Shown here: positions 1 through 7,209 of the stretch, piece by piece
Position numbering within the stretch: the stretch's first letter is position 1
How the letters are laid out: each line of letters opens with the position of its first letter
Source of the DNA: JAZDJP01 sp043803805
GTDB lineage: Bacteria > Planctomycetota > JAZDJP01
DNA length: 64,000 nt
Direction of reading: 5' to 3'
Assembly (NCBI GenBank): GCA_043803805.1
Contig: JAZDJP010000131.1
Span: 1 to 64,000, forward strand
Translations under genes and position numbers: made by a program
Notes under the pieces: generated by a model
The model's input: the letters and a program-made list of their open reading frames with translations, nothing else
Databases searched by the model: none
What the model was told of the DNA's origin: nothing

Positions 1-68
1 CGTTCGATCCCCCGGACGATGACGTGATGCAGGGCGCCCGGGTAATCCGCGCGGGCTTGACGAGGCAT
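1..68 (-). CDS. REP-associated tyrosine transposase (RAYT, Y1_Tnp), N-terminus only
   Basis: The minus strand from an ATG at 68 reads MPRQARADYPGALHHVIVRG and runs off the left edge, so only about 22 codons are present. The motif PGALHHVIVRG is the typical start of IS200-like REP-associated transposases, single-strand endonucleases that mobilise palindromic REP sequences. Only the first beta strand and the beginning of the fold are visible; the HUH pair and catalytic Tyr lie outside the window. Its presence is relevant to the REP-like palindromes elsewhere in the window. Family call is by motif recognition. Confidence 0.75.
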   Translation of the reverse strand, partial: MPRQARADYPGALHHVIVRGIE

Positions 69-130
69 GAGTTCATCCTAGGACGGATGCTGAAGGATGC
101 AAGACAATTTTATTATTTTATGTACGTCCC

Positions 131-167
131 CTAATCTGCCTAATCTGCGCTAATCTGCCTAATCTGC
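131..167. repeat. 9-bp-period direct-repeat array (CTAATCTGC x4)
   Basis: Four copies of CTAATCTGC start at 131, 140, 150 and 159; the second carries one extra G. The array lies about 60 bp upstream of the RAYT start codon. Such short arrays are a recurring intergenic feature of this window. Confidence 0.8.
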
Positions 168-218
168 TATCTCGCATCAGCAGGCGTTCGGCGTTCCGAG
201 TCGGGAAAATTTCCACAA

Positions 219-1613
219 ATGACCGATACCCCCTTGCATAACCCGGCCGATTGTACTATGAATAAGGTCATGCCCGGAGCCGATAACGATTCCTCGTCGG
301 CCAGCGCACCCGTTCTGCTCAAGGAACTGATCGTTTTCCTTCAGGGGAAAAAAACCCTTTCTTCCGCCGAACTGTCCCGGGCCCTCCGATTCCAGGCCGG
401 CATGGACAAGCGTTTCGGGATGCTGGCGGCCTTGAAGTCGTTTATCTCCCCGCACGATGTCATTTTCCTGCTGTCCAAGCAGGTCGACTCCAACGAACGC
501 ATGGGGCGGCTGGCCCAGGAAAGCGGCCTGATGACGGAAGAGGAGGTGAAGGAGATCCTGCGGCTCCAAGCCAATCCGTTCCGGCTGTTCGTCGAACTGC
601 TCGTCTACACCCGGATGATCGAGGCGTCCCGGCTGCGTGAACTCCTCGGCGAATTCACGTCGCTGAAATCCGGCGGCGGAAAATTCCCGGCCAACCCGTC
701 CCTGGACATCCCCGTCACGTTGTTCGGCGAGGAGCCGGCCCACCTGGACGAGCGCGGCATCAAGCTCCGGCTCCGGCGCCTCAGGGACCTGTCCACCCTG
801 CCCGGGGTGGTGCACCAGATCCTCGGACGCCTCCAAAATCCCAACGTCGACATGCACGAGATCGCCACGGTGATCGAGGGCGACCCCGCCCTCTCCATCC
901 GCCTCCTGCGCCTGGCGAACTCCGCGTTCTTCGGCCTGGTGACCCGGGTCGGCACGGTCCACAAGGCGCTCGTCACCCTGGGCGTGAACAACGTCCGGAA
1001 GACCATCATCACCGCCTCCATCCTCGAAAAATTCAAGGACGTCACGCAGGCGGAAACGGCGGGATACTGGCGGCACGGGCTTCTCACCTCGCGCTGGACG
1101 CGGCAGCTCCTCCGGGAACGGAATCTGAAGGGGGGCATCCTGGAGGACGGCCTCATGGCGGGGCTCCTCCACGACACGGGGAAACTGGCCATCTGGCAGT
1201 TTTTCCCGGAGGCCAACACCGAAATCCGGAAGTTGGTCCACGGCGGGAAAACGCCCGACGAGGCGGAACGCCTCGTGATCAGCATGTCCCATCCCGAGAT
1301 CGGGGCGTTCCTGTTCCAGGTATGGAATTTCCCGACGACCCTACTCCAGGCCACCTGCTACCACCATGCCCCGGTGGCGGAATGCCGTAACCTGAAGGAC
1401 ATGACCCCGCTCACCGCCTGCGTCAACATCGCCTGCCGCCTGTCGAACCTGCCGACGAAATCCCAGACGGACGGGACGGAAGTGGTGGATCCGACGTCCC
1501 TGGATCCGGAATTTCTCGAATACCACACGTTGAACCCGGACCTCCTCGTCCAGTGGTCCCCGGCCGTCATCAAGGAAGCCAACGATCTGCTGGCCAGCTT
1601 CCTGATCCATTAA
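219..1613 (+). CDS. HDOD-domain signalling protein with MshEN-like N-terminus
   Basis: 464 aa. Residues ~70-130 contain a stretch like the MshEN/GspE N-terminal repeat (MGRLAQESGLMTEEEVKEIL), a fold that can bind cyclic-di-GMP in other proteins. Residues ~190-400 form an HDOD domain, a catalytically degenerate HD domain used as a scaffold in bacterial signalling; LHDTGK near residue 315 keeps part of the HD motif. No membrane segment is visible. The start is uncertain: an in-frame ATG at 258 is also possible and neither has a strong Shine-Dalgarno. It is monocistronic, followed by a repeat-containing gap. Partner unknown; the Ser/Thr kinase near 41-42 kb carries the same type of N-terminal repeat. 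Confidence 0.82.
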   Translation: MTDTPLHNPADCTMNKVMPGADNDSSSASAPVLLKELIVFLQGKKTLSSAELSRALRFQAGMDKRFGMLAALKSFISPHDVIFLLSKQVDSNERMGRLAQESGLMTEEEVKEILRLQANPFRLFVELLVYTRMIEASRLRELLGEFTSLKSGGGKFPANPSLDIPVTLFGEEPAHLDERGIKLRLRRLRDLSTLPGVVHQILGRLQNPNVDMHEIATVIEGDPALSIRLLRLANSAFFGLVTRVGTVHKALVTLGVNNVRKTIITASILEKFKDVTQAETAGYWRHGLLTSRWTRQLLRERNLKGGILEDGLMAGLLHDTGKLAIWQFFPEANTEIRKLVHGGKTPDEAERLVISMSHPEIGAFLFQVWNFPTTLLQATCYHHAPVAECRNLKDMTPLTACVNIACRLSNLPTKSQTDGTEVVDPTSLDPEFLEYHTLNPDLLVQWSPAVIKEANDLLASFLIH

Positions 1614-1795
1614 ACGATTTCCCAAATCAATCTTCAGCCACGCCGCCGAGGTTACGCTTTCCCCGAGATATTCCACCATCCAGAAGCACGCCAGCCCCCT
1701 TGCCCAGGACACCTCCGGGTACTTTCGATTGCCCCGGATTGTTATTCCGGGGACTCACCATTTCCATGTGATTCCGCATCCCGCCCGACATGGGA

Positions 1796-1817
1796 GGGCG
1801 AACGCCGTTCGCCCCTA
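1796..1817. repeat. REP-like palindrome (GGGCGAACG / CGTTCGCCC)
   Basis: Arms of 9 bp with one central base, followed by CTAC. The right half GAACGCCGTTCGCCCCTAC recurs at 51442-51460. The termini resemble the perfect palindrome at 5539-5568. Probable REP element; a RAYT gene starts at the window edge. Confidence 0.65.
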
Positions 1818-1847
1818 CGGCTTTCCCTTCTGCGATGTCCGCTCCTC

Positions 1848-1884
1848 GACTCCAAGACTCTTAGACTCTCCGACTCGCCGACTT
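1848..1884. repeat. 8-bp-period array GACTCNNN x5
   Basis: GACTC starts at 1848, 1856, 1864, 1872 and (as GACTT) 1880, with different 3-bp spacers between the copies. The same array type occurs at 40852-40880. Confidence 0.85.
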
Positions 1885-1889
1885 GTCCA

Positions 1890-3260
1890 CTATTCACTTT
1901 TCACAATTCCCCCATCCCCGCCCCCGGGCGAGGCCGCGCTCAATTTCATGCGCAGGGTCTTCCGGTCAATCCCCAGGACCGCCGCCGCTTCGGTCTTGTT
2001 GCCGTTGACGCTGGCCAGGACGTTCCGGATGTGCTCCGCCTCGACTTCCGCCAATGTCCGATGGAGATTGGATTTCGTGAGAGCCGAGAAACGCATCAGG
2101 GAGGGCAGGTCCGCCACCTCGATGACGTCCCCGTCCGTCATGACCACAAGCCGCTGGACCACGTTTTCCAGTTCCCGCACGTTCCCCGGCCAGTAGTAAT
2201 TCCGGAGCACCAGAAGGGCGTTGTCGGAAAACCGCGGAATCTTCCGTCCCGCGGCGGCGGCATACTTCGCCGCGAAGGCCTGCACCAGAAGCAGGATATC
2301 GTCCCCGCGCTCGCGCAGGGGCGGCAGGGTGATGGTGATGACGTTCAGCCGGTAATACAGATCCTCCCGGAACATCCCCTTCTTCACCAGGGCGAGAAGG
2401 TCCTTGTTGGTCGCGGCGACCACGCGCACGCTCACCCGGCGCGGTTCGTTGGACCCCACCATGCAGATATCCCCGTCCTGCAGGACCCGCAGGAGTTTCA
2501 CCTGCATGGCGATGCTCGTCTCGCTGATCTCGTCGAGGAAGACCGTCCCCCCGTCGGCGGTCTGGAAAAATCCCGCGCGGCTCTCGATGGCGCCCGTGAA
2601 GGCCCCCTTCACATGGCCGAAGATCTCGCTCTCGAGAAGCCCCTCCGGGATGCCGCCGCAGTTCACCGGGACGAACGGCGCGGCGCGGCGCGCGCTCATG
2701 TAATGAATGGCCCGGGCGACGAGTTCCTTCCCCGTTCCGCTCTCCCCCGTGACCAGCACGGTGGCCGCCGTCCCGGCGGCCTTCGCGACCGCGGCGAGGG
2801 CCTTCCGCATGACGTCGCTCCCGCCGATGATGCCGTGACCGGGAAGGGTGTGGATCACGGGGGCGCGGGCCGCGCGCCGGAGGTACAGTTTCTCCAGGGC
2901 GCGTCCCACCGCCGCGAGCAGTTCATCGTCGGTAAAGGGCTTGGACAGATATTCCTCGGCGCCGCGCTTCACGGCCTCGACCGCCCCCTCGACCGTGGCG
3001 AACCCGGTGATCATCATGACTTCCGTGTCCGGGAGGTTCTCCCGGACGTGGCGGACGAGGTCGAGCCCGCTCACCCGGGGCATTTTGAGGTCCGTGATGA
3101 CGAGATCCACCGGGGCCGACTGCAAAATGGTCACGGCCTCGGGAACCCCGGGGGCCGTGAACACGCGGTATCCGGCGGCGGAGAGATTGCGCCGGAGGAT
3201 CTCCAGAGTCTCCGGCGCGTCCTCCACGACAAGGATGGTTTCCCCTGATCGGACGCTCAT
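1890..3260 (-). CDS. Sigma-54-dependent response regulator (NtrC family)
   Basis: 456 aa from ATG 3260. Order: receiver domain (~1-120, acidic pocket in LVVEDAPE, phosphoacceptor Asp in DLVITDLKMP), AAA+ sigma-54 interaction domain (~140-375) with Walker A GESGTGKE and an intact GAFTGA loop, and a C-terminal Fis-type HTH (NKTEAAAVLGIDRKTLR). It activates transcription with sigma-54 holoenzyme after phosphorylation. The start overlaps the upstream kinase stop by 4 bp (ATGA), so the two are co-translated; I rejected longer upstream starts because they lie inside the kinase gene. Target promoters are not visible here. Confidence 0.95.
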   Translation of the reverse strand: MSVRSGETILVVEDAPETLEILRRNLSAAGYRVFTAPGVPEAVTILQSAPVDLVITDLKMPRVSGLDLVRHVRENLPDTEVMMITGFATVEGAVEAVKRGAEEYLSKPFTDDELLAAVGRALEKLYLRRAARAPVIHTLPGHGIIGGSDVMRKALAAVAKAAGTAATVLVTGESGTGKELVARAIHYMSARRAAPFVPVNCGGIPEGLLESEIFGHVKGAFTGAIESRAGFFQTADGGTVFLDEISETSIAMQVKLLRVLQDGDICMVGSNEPRRVSVRVVAATNKDLLALVKKGMFREDLYYRLNVITITLPPLRERGDDILLLVQAFAAKYAAAAGRKIPRFSDNALLVLRNYYWPGNVRELENVVQRLVVMTDGDVIEVADLPSLMRFSALTKSNLHRTLAEVEAEHIRNVLASVNGNKTEAAAVLGIDRKTLRMKLSAASPGGGDGGIVKSE

Positions 3261-4390
3261 GCCCCCTCCTCCACCCCCGCGGCCGGAAGTCTCACCTCGA
3301 ACCGGCTTCCCCGCCCGGGGGCGCTGTCCACCGAGATGGTCCCGCCGTGGGCGGTGACGATGCCGTGAACGACCGAGAGACCGAGCCCCGTCCCTTCGTT
3401 CACGTCCTTTGTGGTGAAAAACGGCAGAAAAATCTTTTCCCGAATTTCCGCAGCCATCCCGACGCCAGTATCCTCCACGACCAGAATCGCCGCCCCCGGC
3501 TCGGCGCGGGTCCCCACGGTGAGCGTCCCCCCGCCCGGCATGGCCTGGAGCGCGTTCACCACGAGATTGACGAGGACCTGGTTCAACTGCGCCGGATCGG
3601 CCGTGATGGGCGGCACGGCGGGATCCGGCCGGCGCAGGAGCGAAATCCCCGCCTTCGCGCAACGCGACTCGAAGAATGACAGCCCATTTTCGATGCGTTC
3701 ATTCAAATCCACCCGCGTCTTCGCCGGCGGGGTCTGGCGGGCGAACATCATGAGTTTTCGGATGATCTCGCGGGCGTAAAGCGAGGCCGTCACGATGCGG
3801 TCAATGTCCTGGCGGACCTCCGCCGGAAGCCCCGCGTGGCGGCCGGCGAGCTGGGCGAATCCCAGGATGTTTCCAAGCGGCTCGTTCATCTCGTGGGCCA
3901 CGCCCGCGGCCAGCTGCCCGATGGTGGCCAGACGATCCGCGTGGCGCAACTGATCCTGGAGACGCAATTTCTCCTCCCCGGCCTCCCGGCGTTCCAGGAT
4001 GCCCCCCACCTGGCGGGCCACGGCGACGATGAGGTTGCGCTCCTCCTTCAGGAATGGCCCCTCGTCGGAGGCGGGCCGCGGCTCACGATAGACGACCTCC
4101 AGAACCCCGCAGGAGCGCCCGCCCACCGCCACGTCGGCCTTCTGGACCGCCGCGTATGGTTCGATGGCCGACGCCGTGAACACCCGGGTCCCGACCGTCA
4201 GACGCGCCCCGGTCACGGCCGGGAACTGCCAGGCCGGGGGAAGCAGATTCACCACCCCCTGGAGCACCTCGTCGAGAGACAACTCCGGCCGGCTGGTCAA
4301 CTGGGCGATGCCCAACAGGCAGGTCAGTTCCTTCACCCGCTCGGCCAGAGCGGCCTGGATACGGCGATCGGCGTTCGCGGACGTCGGCAT
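3257..4390 (-). CDS. Sensor histidine kinase (GAF-HisKA-HATPase)
   Basis: 377 aa, cytoplasmic by absence of membrane segments. A GAF-like region (~20-140) precedes the dimerisation/phosphotransfer domain with H-box GVAHEMNEPLGN (~165) and an HATPase_c domain with N-box NLVVNALQAM, G1 DTGVGM and G2 GTGLGLSVV. It is the cognate kinase of the overlapping sigma-54 regulator, resembling NtrB/ZraS-like kinases of this class. Signal unknown. A perfect TATAAT lies at 4425-4420 on the minus strand, about 30 bp before the start codon. Confidence 0.93.
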   Translation of the reverse strand: MPTSANADRRIQAALAERVKELTCLLGIAQLTSRPELSLDEVLQGVVNLLPPAWQFPAVTGARLTVGTRVFTASAIEPYAAVQKADVAVGGRSCGVLEVVYREPRPASDEGPFLKEERNLIVAVARQVGGILERREAGEEKLRLQDQLRHADRLATIGQLAAGVAHEMNEPLGNILGFAQLAGRHAGLPAEVRQDIDRIVTASLYAREIIRKLMMFARQTPPAKTRVDLNERIENGLSFFESRCAKAGISLLRRPDPAVPPITADPAQLNQVLVNLVVNALQAMPGGGTLTVGTRAEPGAAILVVEDTGVGMAAEIREKIFLPFFTTKDVNEGTGLGLSVVHGIVTAHGGTISVDSAPGRGSRFEVRLPAAGVEEGA

Positions 4391-4419
4391 GCGGATCCCC
4401 GGGCTGGAGGTTCGGAGCC

Positions 4420-4425
4420 ATTATA
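4420..4425 (-). promoter_or_regulatory. Candidate -10 box for the kinase-regulator operon
   Basis: TATAAT on the minus strand, 30 bp before the kinase start. No convincing -35 hexamer at 16-18 bp, so the promoter is tentative. Confidence 0.35.
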
Positions 4426-4500
4426 TCCGCCAAAGCCCCCGGGGAAAGCGGGCCTTTGCGCATGGAGGAACTTTCCCCGGAAAACCAGGCCGGAAACATC

Positions 4501-4532
4501 GGGGCCGCCCTGCCGGTGGGCAGAACGGCCCC
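4501..4532 (-). terminator. Hairpin downstream of bfr
   Basis: Arms GGGGCCG (4501-4507) and CGGCCCC (4526-4532), extended inside by a TGCC/GGCA pair, about 40 bp after the bfr stop. It lacks a clear U tract, so it may be an imperfect terminator or an RNA-stabilising hairpin. Confidence 0.45.
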
Positions 4533-4570
4533 GCGAATCACTTTCGATTCCACTACTATTTCACGATTCC

Positions 4571-5044
4571 TTACTCCTCGTCGAGCTGCTCAACGAGATA
4601 GTTCTGGACGCCCATCTGTTTGATCTGATCGAGCTGCGCCTCGAGCCAGTCGATGTGGACTTCCTCGTCCTTGAGAATGGACTCGAGAAGTTCCCGGCTT
4701 CCGTTGTCACCCGCCTCCACGCACAGCCGGATGCCCGCGTTGTACGCCTTCACGGCGCCGTCCTCGGCGTTCCAATCGTTCCGGATCTGGCCGGGGACCT
4801 CGGCGCCGATGTGGATGTCGTTGAGACGGGAAACGACCGGGCTTCCCTCGAGAAATATGACGCGGCCGATGAGTTTCTCGGCGTGCTTCATCTCGTCAAT
4901 GGCGCGCTTTTCGACCGCCTTGTGAAGCCGCGCGTACCCCCAGTTGCTGCACATCTCCGAATGGACCATGTACTGGCTGATCGCCGTCAGCTCGTCCGCG
5001 AGCAGATCGTTCAGCGTCTTGATCACCTTGGCATTCCCCTTCAT
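4571..5044 (-). CDS. bfr: Bacterioferritin
   Basis: 157 aa from ATG 5044, which has a GGAGG Shine-Dalgarno. It forms 24-mer iron-storage shells that oxidise Fe2+ at a di-iron site. Visible features: ELTAISQY (first helix Glu ligand), the IDEMKHAEKLIGR helix with the Met that binds haem in E. coli Bfr, and DEEVHIDWLE near the end (second ligand pair). Length matches the family (~158 aa). A longer reading frame upstream has no similarity and is rejected. The gene stands alone between the kinase promoter region and a repeat-rich gap. Confidence 0.96.
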   Translation of the reverse strand: MKGNAKVIKTLNDLLADELTAISQYMVHSEMCSNWGYARLHKAVEKRAIDEMKHAEKLIGRVIFLEGSPVVSRLNDIHIGAEVPGQIRNDWNAEDGAVKAYNAGIRLCVEAGDNGSRELLESILKDEEVHIDWLEAQLDQIKQMGVQNYLVEQLDEE

Positions 5045-5380
5045 GCGATCCTCCTTGCCGGAAGCATTTCCCTGACCCGTCGCCGGGGGAACGCCCCCCG
5101 ACGTATCGTTCTTATTATAACGAGGCGCGGCCGTCGTGAGAAGCGGCGTTTCGGGGAATATCGCCGGCGCGCGTCGTTTCCACAAGACCGAACGAGGAGC
5201 CGATTTGAAATTGAACGTGCCTCAATTTTTCTGGCGGTTCGGATTGCGGCGCTCGCCGGGACGCTCGTTGCGGACCTCCTGTCCGCGCCTCGCTCGACGG
5301 ATCTGCGCCTCCCGACATCCTGTCTCCGGCGCATCTCCGACGCCCGTCTCGACCGCAACCCTCACCGCCCCTTCCACGGG

Positions 5381-5420
5381 CGCGCCGCCGAATATAAAAA
5401 AATAGGTAATTGAAGCAGGA
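5381..5420. repeat. Imperfect direct repeat, copy A
   Basis: Blocks CGCGCCGCCGAA, AAAAAAATAGGTA and TTGAAGC recur in the same order at 6838-6875, on the other side of rsgA. By eye about 33 of 40 positions match, with small indels. Confidence 0.75.
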
Positions 5421-5429
5421 CCCCACCCC

Positions 5430-5568
5430 CTCCATCCGCCAATGTGCGGTGGCGGACGGAGCCTCCCCCTCCCCATCATCGGCGTGAAGAATGGGGAGGG
5501 GAGATGCGATGAAATGATGAATTCGGAATGATGAATGGTGTAGGGGCACGTTGCAACGTGCCCCTACA
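5430..5568. repeat. Cluster of three inverted repeats
   Basis: IR1: CTCCATCCGCCA (5430-5441) against TGGCGGACGGAG (5450-5461), one mismatch. IR2: CCCCTCCCCAT (5466-5476) against ATGGGGAGGGG (5491-5501), perfect. IR3: a perfect 30-bp palindrome 5539-5568 with half-site TGTAGGGGCACGTTG. The arrangement resembles a BIME-like mosaic of REP sequences. Confidence 0.8.
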
Positions 5569-5702
5569 TGGCAGCGTGATCCCCCATACGAAACAATGCC
5601 GGCCCCGGAAACCTCTTTGCGGGGAAATCGGGGGTTGATAAGATTCCTTCCGGACAAACCGATAAAAGACGCCAACGTACATGTTCGGTGTGGGAAGAGA
5701 CC

Positions 5703-6761
5703 ATGGAATTGACCGCTCTCGGATTTGACGACTGGCTTGAGCAGCGCTCCGCCGCCCTCCTGCAACCGGGGCACAGCATCGCGCGCGTCACGGCGGTCAA
5801 TCGGGGTACTTTCCTCGTCCGAAATCAGGATGCCGAGAGTTGCGCGGAACTCGCCGGCAAGTTCCGTTTCGACGTCAAGGCCGCCATCGATCGGCCATGT
5901 GTGGGCGACTGGGTGTGCGTGCAGCGCCACGCGGCCGGCGGTCCAGCCATCATCCACGCGGTTCTGCCGAGAAGGACGTTCCTTCGCCGCAAACACCCCG
6001 GCAGGACGGTGGACTTCCAGATGATCGCGGCGAATATCGACGTCGCCTTCATCGTCCAAGCCTGTCAATACGACCTCAACATGCCAAGGCTCGCCCGGTA
6101 CCTCGTGATGGCCGGCGAGGGCCATATTGATCCGTGGATCGTCCTGACCAAGACGGACTTGATCACCCCCGAAGAACTGGAGCAGACGATCGCACAGATC
6201 AGGCGCACCGGCATCACGGCTCCAATCCTCGCTCTCAGCAACACGACGGGTTTCGGGGTGGATGACTTCCGGAGACTCCTTGTTCCGGGCAGGACGTATT
6301 GTCTGGTTGGCTCCTCGGGAGTCGGAAAGACCACGATCATCAACCGGCTGATCGGTCGAGACGCGTTCGAGACAAATGCCGTCAGTGCAACGGGAGAGGG
6401 AGTTCATACCACCGCCCGCCGCCATTTGCTCATCCTTGACTGCGGAGCCATGTTGATCGACACGCCGGGAATGCGGGAACTGGGCCTTCTTGGCACGAGT
6501 GACGGCGTGAACGAGACCTTCGCGGACATTCTCGCCTTTTCGCTGAACTGTCGATTCTCCAACTGCACCCATGCTCAGGAACCCGACTGCGCCGTCTTGA
6601 TGGCTGTGAAGAGCGGCGACTTGGGCGAGGACCGATATGAGAGCTACCTCAAACTCAAGAAGGAATCCGAATACCACGAACTCTCCTACGCCGAGAAGAG
6701 GAGGAAGGACAAATCATTCGGCCGATTCATCAAGTCCGCCAAAAAGAGTATGAAGGAGTGA
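5703..6761 (+). CDS. rsgA: Small-ribosomal-subunit GTPase RsgA (YjeQ)
   Basis: 352 aa from ATG 5703, chosen over an ATG 15 bp upstream because GGAAGAG precedes it. A late-stage 30S assembly GTPase. N-terminal OB fold (~1-90), then a circularly permuted GTPase: G4 TKTDL precedes G1 GSSGVGKTT, and G3 is DTPGM. A C-terminal zinc knuckle (CRFSNCTHAQEPDC) ends the domain. Length and order match the family. The gene plus the repeat cluster upstream are bracketed by direct repeats at 5381-5420 and 6838-6875. Confidence 0.95.
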   Translation: MELTALGFDDWLEQRSAALLQPGHSIARVTAVNRGTFLVRNQDAESCAELAGKFRFDVKAAIDRPCVGDWVCVQRHAAGGPAIIHAVLPRRTFLRRKHPGRTVDFQMIAANIDVAFIVQACQYDLNMPRLARYLVMAGEGHIDPWIVLTKTDLITPEELEQTIAQIRRTGITAPILALSNTTGFGVDDFRRLLVPGRTYCLVGSSGVGKTTIINRLIGRDAFETNAVSATGEGVHTTARRHLLILDCGAMLIDTPGMRELGLLGTSDGVNETFADILAFSLNCRFSNCTHAQEPDCAVLMAVKSGDLGEDRYESYLKLKKESEYHELSYAEKRRKDKSFGRFIKSAKKSMKE

Positions 6762-6837
6762 GAAACAGACACCAAACAATGGGCTGCCCTCGTATTGCTC
6801 ACCCGCGGCGAGTTCGCAAACGGAGAGACCAAACGTT

Positions 6838-6875
6838 CGCGCCGCCGAACGAAAAAAATAGGTATTGAAGCGGAA
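6838..6875. repeat. Imperfect direct repeat, copy B
   Basis: Second copy of the repeat at 5381-5420 (shared blocks CGCGCCGCCGAA, AAAAAAATAGGTA, TTGAAGC). It ends 3 bp before the start codon of the following membrane-protein gene, so it forms that gene's leader. Confidence 0.7.
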
Positions 6876-6878
6876 AAC

Positions 6879-7205
6879 ATGAAGAAGAAATCACACAACG
6901 TAGCGTTTATCTTCAGCTTCTTTCTCCCGGGAGCCGGGCTCTGGTACTTGGGGAAATGGAAATTGGGGTTCATAAATCTCGGTGTCGTGCTCGCATTGGG
7001 AATCATTCTTTCCTTTGTCCTTCCCGATGACACCTTTTCTAAGGTCATCCGATGGGTAGCCATCGGATGTGCCGGAGGATCTGGCGGACTGGCTCAAACC
7101 ATCGCTCAACAGATGAATGCAAGAATCAAGGCGGAAGAATCCGCCAACCACACACCGAACGGTATTCGTCGCCCCGCGGACGGGTCGCCGAAACCGTCAG
7201 CGTGA
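6879..7205 (+). CDS. Small two-helix membrane protein
   Basis: 108 aa from ATG 6879 (MKKKSHNVAF). Two hydrophobic helices, roughly 8-28 and 35-52, separated by a KWKLG turn, with a third weak one near 65-80. The N-terminal layout (hydrophobic hairpin with GAGLWYLGKWKLG) resembles TM2-type or YqaE-like small membrane proteins, but I cannot name it. A longer in-frame start at 6795 is possible but lacks a Shine-Dalgarno and would make the repeat coding. Convergent with the next gene, 4 bp apart. Confidence 0.65.
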   Translation: MKKKSHNVAFIFSFFLPGAGLWYLGKWKLGFINLGVVLALGIILSFVLPDDTFSKVIRWVAIGCAGGSGGLAQTIAQQMNARIKAEESANHTPNGIRRPADGSPKPSA

Positions 7206-7209
7206 ACGT

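Larger units (their letters stand above)
1614..1889. other. Intergenic mosaic of short repeats
   Basis: No gene seen. It contains a 7-bp stem-loop (CCCCGGA 1732-1738 / TCCGGGG 1746-1752), a palindrome ending in GCCCCTAC at 1796-1817, and the GACTC array at 1848-1884. It lies between the convergent ends of the HDOD gene and the sigma-54 regulator, so none of this needs to be promoter sequence. Confidence 0.6.
5045..5702. other. Long intergenic region rich in inverted repeats
   Basis: About 650 bp without a convincing gene. The first 330 bp show no recognisable feature. Then come one member of a direct-repeat pair (5381-5420), three successive inverted repeats (5430-5461, 5466-5501, 5539-5568) and a short GATGAA-rich stretch (5508-5538). 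The rsgA Shine-Dalgarno (GGAAGAG) ends the region. It separates divergent genes, so their promoters should lie within it. Confidence 0.7.

Noticed and set aside
3261..3662. N-terminal extension of the sigma-54 regulator
   Set aside because: It lies inside the kinase gene in another frame; the receiver domain starts at the ATG overlapping the kinase stop.
5136..5405. Small plus-strand frame in the bfr-rsgA gap
   Set aside because: No Shine-Dalgarno, Arg/Ser-rich shadow composition, ends in the direct repeat.
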